Assembly (NCBI GenBank): GCA_947179195.1
Contig: CAMXAS010000040.1
Coordinates: forward strand, 1-9,275
DNA from: an uncultured Bacteroidales bacterium
GTDB taxonomy: Bacteria > Bacteroidota > Bacteroidia > Bacteroidales > P3
Reading direction: 5' to 3'
DNA length: 9,275 bases
In this document: piece after piece, positions 9,001 through 9,275 of the stretch
Layout of the letters: every line of letters starts with the position of its first letter
Position numbering within the stretch: position 1 is the stretch's first letter
Translations under genes and position numbers: made by a program
The notes under the pieces: generated by a model
What the model saw: the letters and a program-made list of their open reading frames with translations, nothing else
Told to the model about the DNA's origin: nothing
Database searches by the model: none

Positions 9001-9106
9001 CGATGCGTTGCGCCCACAAGGTATTTGCACATAAGCCTAAGCAGCTAAACAGAAGCCCGATAAGCCGGCACCATTGCAAGTGTAAACGTCCGTTTCTTTG
9101 CGTCAT
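1..9106 (-). CDS. Giant secreted multi-domain PKD-like repeat protein, C-terminus missing (cut by window edge)
   Basis: One uninterrupted frame runs from ATG 9106-9104 to the left edge: 3,035 codons, no stop and no frameshift. The start is the only ATG in frame with the signal peptide; the in-frame upstream stop is at 9184-9182 and no good alternative start lies between. After a Sec signal peptide (1-32), the chain is built of about twenty-two beta-sandwich-type modules of roughly 95-150 residues. Typical marks are a first Cys (often P-C-x-G), a Y-x-W strand followed by P-x-x-W, and N-x-C-G near the module end. Examples of the first Cys are C828, C1067, C1468, C1865 and C2309. A standard PKD module with an A-K-A-G-K-D start closes the visible part. 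By family knowledge these are extracellular adhesin- or stalk-like proteins of Bacteroidota, often T9SS cargo with a gliding-motility-type C-terminal domain. That domain is not visible here, so the secretion route is inferred. No catalytic domain is recognisable and the ligand is unknown. The gene appears to be transcribed alone from its own promoter, divergent from a plus-strand gene. Confidence 0.93.
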   Translation of the reverse strand, partial: MTQRNGRLHLQWCRLIGLLFSCLGLCANTLWAQRIVVLDPPDLNPDAVCGFDIRNKILLCVEDANDTCMWSADEGIGHFGDPSELTGNKNADTIYFYLNQNPKSGDLKVKMGTGEGKLSLTMIPPAVTVKDITWDPPICQNEEVEFHIPIDEDYQTKYLPGSLHLRWTLLWDGLDEMDGDPTFVDVSTDDDFNWRQKIRGADFKDGKVVVRPYTCDGPTGKQYRTAEKSADLTPFIVRGLYTGKHIHRLKKREKATGEEEGDVPTDNWELDGTETEPNKTICRDYSTDQPGWNETYGKEGYVYLGFAKEEYEAWLVAGSDEKRKLLPEYYYSYQWTIDPEEFEFATSKMNGFPIDDGFGANKSRVALRVLEGKNHGAETKHSVTLTVKCETCIERGGAEADFTYTTTIDLERQDSIIDFASFPIEYAVHVEDEVCAESTTVVEINMDEQSSGNFPLSNATQYNIRVQKGAPPRDAGWEQVGSDQEHGRFTFKIARTSWNGTPGGWVTMVVNPANSCFENETPQIFDIFVKNPPVKPVMVDPITKGQIESQYTDYRWEQWRQDHPDDEKQVTGERVLVCNYSDWQLTGGGAWVNANQSYGLYIKGDNLRPENGGDGEAFGIVDMDGDFIRNNKLVYSFERRKADDPDVKKDSSWVRLFVNSQYRQEFVNTNLVRLGFYSYNACGRGDTGIFYIRVIDTLKTIDIRDYMHFQGWDTICEGTELNLYSNSNIPDFSGYFTPADEDKTLEYQTDREKVNTDRIDYKWSLPAEWTFTGESTDTDKEVFVRGGRNSGPVRLQLENRCGTNKGLDSNVFVYPFVRCEIIGDSTPCQGATVEYKFVKPEFQGLPGDSIHYAVGGPSTWRVVDGSLTGMELEDDTISLQFNVDGLADRPVSVFGWRNVMPHLSPGVDAYGCNFKKVDGKDVPLHIDSLPIRIKPFTSKPIVDGDFPKLGSTLDTICADESYTFQLKKGADVDDSVFFSWIFPEDWTEDYYSKDLDTATFTTAAYDDTHSKLIRVASNRYDCEATNVGDTLDIPVFFTDTVPVTGLLLDAHPLNTEMKNKRANPQPCEGDTVYYTLQSQGDEVHFSVFDIWSLNPPQIGIATLADGEGDGDGGEGGGEGGGEEPVTPDPDDPGDGDDDDEETVEPHYDWAFLAASGWEILSKAPYHDTIKMVVGRESIIVRAANVSHCDTSSFKKYIIYPVSKVIAPGQITADRPDDNLCEKEAVDFFFDTVPHATEYVFHYPWGNLTDTLRTREAVDDREAGRLTEDYQYKMHFADTVDYKSGPVYLEASNKCGVRPQNDTLKIASVLVPPVKPVLSKTDFSDFIYDAAHIIGSNLANPDTVLDTICLRKEAVLEAAPDASETGQFHYAWSLTQADTSVKVFKAYEAGVGLNADSSQWSIIKEASPTKINYLYLTSRHETCRRFGDTLTVALRNIDTTALPAGERIWNYLYDKESKSENKRIQTKPCAANSEDVAYYLDLKKLDITGERYYFRWRKDSTQDYANVCDAGNKLAGGGFILKNPPADDDGDGVPDWTKLDTLKMTLPSESDTLEFEVVVVNRCGEEAHMPGLIIQTTQAIMPSDHYAVKMVSDYVCDEEKLTFKVVSYIEIGTDGEGNPIYDEKPVDGIAKAGQYIWHAPGWRAKPDTTDHFTMSYDTAYKEGSVYVEPVNGCNTGHPSDPAVILANDILQPPLRVQPVPQLEQPVPSLDFASGYDPAGGVRIEELKDSLCLRADFQMAVRAELPPTVDGVSTMAEERDKISYNWATVYGKTDALIVYQDDSSKAYVNVPDFADSAYILYVAARRSVCQRYGDSLRIELFPMDTIRFINDLVEDDQPYNKFTVFTPGAIRDTRPTPALDTISTRPCVESAHTYAIKPDFHWSLSPDYTPTFSWNGGKTGANASGVLEGTAGWLCDDVDGLPSVISIGRVGDDSDVLNLSIHAKNICNTDDHPVSVSKPLPVRPLGQIDAAEQPETPYVVGSLCQSDTIRVAVKPIKNAMGYIWKASWLSQPDTTDTPEMFYKNYSQENPNGKVTVYGFSDCGDGAVSEALELQPLLHTPDSVVAQWFSGLKKVGDTVYDTLCLRYPNLLWVKAVLKDEDDGVFYDWKLLPDYEELATLTGVGRDLADGPDSVTVLPRSYNPDDRDMELHKGDNLYLVVAARRASCRLWSKPLYIALHMTDTVPVSDLGRLIWYDPDKADDEPIVAPTQPLCPGATIRLGVERPDAAPAYRWEFPDPTWGFILTQSDTTAAVVNIRVGVRSGVVRVSPMTDPDNRRCPYDAPKYTLTSDYITLKEALPAREFADGANTAPCAGTELTYGVKTAADRDKVARYLWEFPQGWRVYDAAGNLTGDNTVELQGETCRVLPDSSAGVIRLYALSLCDEVTNSFSYSQPADLPVKPMDTARLEIVADETVCRDSTLQMDLVRLNEWTSVTANDISVTYVGPDGAVIANPENRLEFDFVPRENAGDTVMTVYVDWYSGDSTRVTFTPRHTGGCSNVLPVTYALKADTVPVIHGDIVGPARGRICMGAEETFTAVPEDIPDGVEVTYHWEVPEGEGWEIVSGADAAVAVIKAGTYEGESEVVRVIRCYPRAFCGTAAPFEYTIKVNPPADFVGALQATLWPSQSRQESTDTCIGDDVAFKLDDQTTHAVTDGYVRYVWEKPAGWTRVNETGGISDSSDRADFTVSKAGLDTVRVRFLELNNPLSCGLSKPIAYAVAVRDSAPAARLTRPPFPCNTRTEVEFVLVPEIEIDTARWTWPEKYDPTAEVKTDAGSPTVNNHLTLKDENRFTEAFDLAVHTTNVCGSRDTLIRVVPVGAIPSRFPADSLQVSHYCPADSAYAYAGIPEDFVEKGVEYIWTPVGTIVYLQDSVVRKNDDPAEVETVAWMRFAASASGADTSIIHFYAQNDCNATDTVTVRTAPYTYAIWAKAGKDTVVYGQSGVSLAVDSTQYGSPVDYTYVWQPEDRVTVDDSATPDEPWTTFATKGLYNPKEYFRVIATERIDMNRPFYFGRSACKAFDTVEIFVASTFAMEVAATDT
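29..334 (-). other. Classical PKD module of the gliding-motility type (residues 2925-3026)
   Basis: The module opens with A2925-K-A-G-K-D, the variant of the A-x-A-G-x-D start common in PKD domains next to gliding-motility or T9SS type B C-terminal domains in Bacteroidota. It continues with Y-T-Y-V-W-Q-P, where W-x-P is the PKD strand hallmark, and ends with A-C-K-A-F-D-T-V-E-I-F-V, matching the usual C-x-x-x-D-T-V-x-V-x-V close. Its position after the Cys-paired modules suggests the protein end is near, perhaps within a few hundred residues. That is inference, as the sequence stops here. Confidence 0.75.
335..1540 (-). repeat. Four further PKD-like modules (residues 2523-2924)
   Basis: First cysteines are C2525 (R-I-C-M-G), C2632 (D-T-C-I-G), C2733 (F-P-C-N) and C2831 (H-Y-C-P), giving spacings of 107, 101 and 98 residues. 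Strand motifs are Y-H-W-E-V-P, Y-V-W-E-K-P-A-G-W, W-T-W-P and Y-I-W-T-P. The second Cys is seen as F-C-G, S-C-G, N-V-C-G and N-D-C-N. Spacing is more even than in the earlier units and the A-B-C endings are not evident, so these read as single tandem modules leading into the final PKD module. Confidence 0.7.
1541..2482 (-). repeat. Three-module PKD-like super-repeat 5, diverged (residues 2209-2522)
   Basis: The three first cysteines are C2210 (P-L-C-P-G), C2309 (A-P-C-A-G) and C2413 (D-E-T-V-C). The first two modules fit the general PKD-like consensus best (Y-R-W-E-F-P and Y-L-W-E-F-P-Q-G-W). The third lacks the Trp strand but keeps the type C ending Y-A-L-K-A-D-T-V-P-V. The unit is short (315 residues from C2210 to C2525). 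Assigning its middle module to type B rests on position only, since P-D-T-T-D is missing. Confidence 0.5.
2483..3517 (-). repeat. Three-module PKD-like super-repeat 4 (residues 1864-2208)
   Basis: Module A starts at R-P-C1865, with F-S-W and A-K-N-I-C. Module B starts at S-L-C1982-Q, with Y-I-W-K-A-S-W, then P-D-T-T-D, then F-S-D-C-G. Module C starts at D2078-T-L-C2081-L-R, with Y-D-W and V-A-A-R-R-A-S-C-R, and ends with D-T-V-P-V. The A-to-A cysteine spacing is 345 residues. Module C here lacks the G-D-T-L tetrapeptide of the other units and has W-S-K-P-L instead. Confidence 0.65.
3518..4708 (-). repeat. Three-module PKD-like super-repeat 3 (residues 1467-1863)
   Basis: Module A starts at K-P-C1468 and contains Y-F-R-W, a predicted acidic calcium-type loop at 1526-1534, and V-V-N-R-C-G. 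Module B starts at Y-V-C1595, with Y-I-W-H-A-P-G-W, P-D-T-T-D and V-N-G-C. Module C starts at D1727-S-L-C1730-L-R, with Y-N-W and A-A-R-R-S-V-C-Q-R-Y-G-D-S-L. The A-to-A cysteine spacing is 397 residues. Modules B and C align by eye with those of unit 4 through the P-D-T-T-D and A-A-R-R-x-x-C motifs. Confidence 0.65.
4505..4531 (-). other. Acidic calcium-type loop (residues 1526-1534)
   Basis: Residues D-D-D-G-D-G-V-P-D, followed by W, match the D-x-D-G-D-G-x-x-D pattern of thrombospondin type 3 and EF-hand-like calcium loops. It lies within module A of the third super-repeat, between the Y-F-R-W strand and the N-R-C-G strand. Calcium binding is inferred from the motif only. Confidence 0.55.
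5684..5794 (-). other. Low-complexity Gly/Asp/Glu/Pro linker inside a PKD-like module (residues 1105-1141)
   Basis: Thirty-seven residues are only Gly, Asp, Glu and Pro, apart from V1125 and T1126. The first half is Gly/Glu/Asp (1105-1123), the second Pro/Asp and then a run of four Asp (1136-1139) and two Glu. It sits between the first strand of the module beginning at C1067 and its Y-D-W strand, so it interrupts a domain rather than separating two. It is probably a flexible, acidic, possibly calcium-binding surface loop. Confidence 0.8.
5748..5771. repeat. 12-bp tandem repeat, two perfect copies
   Basis: The 12-base unit CCGCCTTCTCCA occurs at 5748-5759 and again at 5760-5771, then decays into related triplets. 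It encodes part of the Gly/Glu linker. Because the unit is a multiple of three, gain or loss of a copy would change linker length without shifting frame. Confidence 0.85.
5912..6970 (-). repeat. Three-module PKD-like super-repeat 1 (residues 713-1065)
   Basis: Module A starts at D713-T-I-C716 and carries Y-K-W-S-L-P and E-N-R-C801-G. Module B starts at T-P-C828-Q-G and ends with I-K-P-F-T-S-K-P-I-V-D-G-D-F. Module C starts at D954-T-I-C957, carries F-F-S-W-I-F-P-E-D-W, and ends with G-D-T-L, then D-T-V-P-V, then N-P-Q-P-C of the next unit. The same order of endings recurs in the next units, which is why I group the modules in threes. Module boundaries are approximate, to within several residues. 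Confidence 0.6.
6971..9010 (-). other. Irregular N-terminal region of the giant protein (residues 33-712)
   Basis: This part contains beta-rich modules that fit the later consensus poorly. Recurrent Cys positions are C49, C139, C282, C435, C516, C578 and C682. C389 and C392 form a C-x-x-C pair just after a V-T-L-T-V-K strand. Strand motifs such as Y-S-Y-Q-W and Y-N-A-C-G are recognisable, so these are probably diverged PKD-like domains. Residues 622-626 (D-M-D-G-D) resemble a small acidic metal-binding turn. An R-G-D tripeptide occurs at 684-686. The DNA is visibly AT-richer here than in the rest of the gene: 28% GC by hand count in 7081-7140, against 67% in 1321-1380. The last stretch (G-R-G-D-T-G followed by I-D-T) resembles the end of the type C modules described for the super-repeats. 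Confidence 0.6.
9011..9106 (-). other. Sec signal peptide, residues 1-32
   Basis: The N-terminus begins MTQRNGRLHLQWCRLIG. A basic n-region (R4, R7, R14) precedes a hydrophobic core (about residues 15-26, rich in Leu with C22 and C26). The likely signal peptidase I site is after A32, in the context T-L-W-A|Q-R. Neither Cys sits in a good lipobox (L-F-S-C and L-G-L-C lack the usual small residues), so I read this as a soluble or T9SS-exported protein rather than a lipoprotein. Leu at position -3 is less common, so the exact cleavage residue is uncertain. Confidence 0.85.
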
Positions 9107-9126
9107 CTTAATACAAATAACAGATT

Positions 9127-9162
9127 GCCAACATCTTGCGCTTGATTCGCATAGATGCCGGC
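9127..9162 (-). promoter_or_regulatory. 5'-UTR stem-loop upstream of the giant gene
   Basis: In the minus-strand transcript, GCCGGCAUCU (9162-9153) pairs with AGAUGUUGGC (9136-9127) over 10 base pairs, two of them G-U. A single bulged A follows, then four more pairs (UGCG with CGCA) and a 7-base loop. On the plus strand the two G-U pairs become A-C mismatches, so the fold favours RNA from the giant gene's promoter. It lies about 8 bases from the predicted transcript start and 20 bases before the ATG. It may stabilise the mRNA or control translation; it has no clear U-run to make it a terminator. Confidence 0.6.
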
Positions 9163-9176
9163 TCTCCAAAAACGGG

Positions 9177-9207
9177 TAAATTTACACATTTTTACGCTAA
9201 TTAACAA
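9177..9207 (-). promoter_or_regulatory. Probable promoter of the giant gene (Bacteroidota -33/-7 type)
   Basis: Read on the minus strand, TTG (9207-9205) is followed after exactly 20 bases by TAAATTTA (9184-9177), which matches the Bacteroidota -7 consensus TAnnTTTG in all but the last base. Transcription would start near 9170-9172, giving a leader of about 65 bases. No Shine-Dalgarno sequence precedes the ATG; the leader end is AT-rich (TTATTTGTATTAAG), as is usual in this phylum. Confidence 0.55.
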
Positions 9208-9228
9208 GATTGACACTAATTAACAAGA
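9194..9228. repeat. Direct repeat in the divergent promoter region
   Basis: AC(G/A)CTAATTAACAAGA occurs at 9194-9209 and 9213-9228: 15 of 16 bases identical, 19 bases start to start. Each copy contains the palindromic core TAATTA. The first copy overlaps the upstream element and spacer of the minus-strand promoter, the second the spacer of the plus-strand promoter. This is a plausible binding site for a regulator; no known operator is recognised. Confidence 0.7.
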
Positions 9229-9242
9229 ATTTCGTACCTTTG
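9210..9242 (+). promoter_or_regulatory. Probable promoter of the divergent plus-strand gene
   Basis: TACCTTTG at 9235-9242 is a full match to the Bacteroidota -7 consensus TAnnTTTG. The best upstream element is TTG at 9210-9212 (within TTGACA), with a 22-base gap, slightly longer than usual. Transcription would start at about 9247-9250, leaving a short leader of roughly 25 bases. Confidence 0.65.
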
Positions 9243-9272
9243 CCCTTTCATCAACACGAGGGGGTGAACCGT

Positions 9273-9275
9273 ATG
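9273..9275 (+). CDS. Start codon of a divergent gene (only the ATG is inside the window)
   Basis: ATG at 9273-9275 follows GAGGGGG (9258-9264), a purine-rich ribosome binding site at a good distance, and a well-formed TACCTTTG promoter box. An in-frame GTG at 9264-9266 would sit directly on the ribosome binding site, so the ATG is the better start. Nothing can be said about the product. The intergenic gap to the giant gene is 166 bases. Confidence 0.45.

Noticed and set aside
9011..9106. Lipoprotein signal peptide (C22 or C26)
   Set aside because: The residues before each Cys (L-F-S and L-G-L) do not fit the lipobox, and a type I site after A32 fits better.
9108..9134. Eight-codon mini-ORF (MLAICYLY) in the leader, ending one base before the giant gene's ATG
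   Set aside because: The close spacing is suggestive of translational coupling, but its ATG lies within the hairpin arm, it has no ribosome binding site, and a frame this short is expected by chance.
9127..9162. The leader hairpin as an intrinsic terminator
   Set aside because: The stem is followed by a mixed AU stretch without a U-run, and it lies between a promoter and its own gene start.
8907..9179. Plus-strand 90-codon frame over the signal peptide and leader
   Set aside because: No domain, no ribosome binding site, and it is antisense to the signal peptide and 5'-UTR of the real gene.
1..9275. Defence system, CRISPR array, mobile element, retron or RNA gene
   Set aside because: Both strands were read through; the window is filled by one structural gene and a short promoter region, with no sign of any of these.

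Overview
The window is almost entirely one gene. A single minus-strand reading frame starts at ATG 9106-9104 and stays open to the left edge, giving at least 3,035 codons with no stop. Its C-terminus lies outside the window. The product is a giant secreted protein: a Sec signal peptide, then about twenty-two immunoglobulin-like PKD-type modules. Module hallmarks (a first Cys, often as P-C-x-G, then Y-x-W-x-x-P, then N-x-C-G), the AT-rich leader without a Shine-Dalgarno sequence, and TAnnTTTG-type promoter boxes all point to Bacteroidota. I cannot name a genus. Proteins of this architecture are typically carried over the outer membrane by the type IX secretion system (T9SS), but the sorting domain that would prove this is off the left edge.

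Layout in protein order (right to left): intergenic region 9107-9272, with back-to-back divergent promoters, a direct repeat and a strong 5'-UTR hairpin; signal peptide (residues 1-32); an irregular, AT-richer N-terminal region (33-712); five successive three-module super-repeats (713-2522), the second of which is interrupted by a Gly/Asp/Glu linker; four further single modules (2523-2924); and a classical gliding-motility-type PKD module (2925-3026). At the far right, plus-strand bases 9273-9275 look like the start codon of a divergent gene, with its own promoter and ribosome binding site.

The long plus-strand open frames over this gene (for example 266-3715) are codon-register mirror images of it and are not genes. 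I see no RNA gene, insertion sequence, CRISPR array, defence system or metabolic operon. The most interesting features are the higher-order A-B-C domain periodicity, the base-composition gradient within one gene, the mid-domain acidic linker, and the compact divergent regulatory region.
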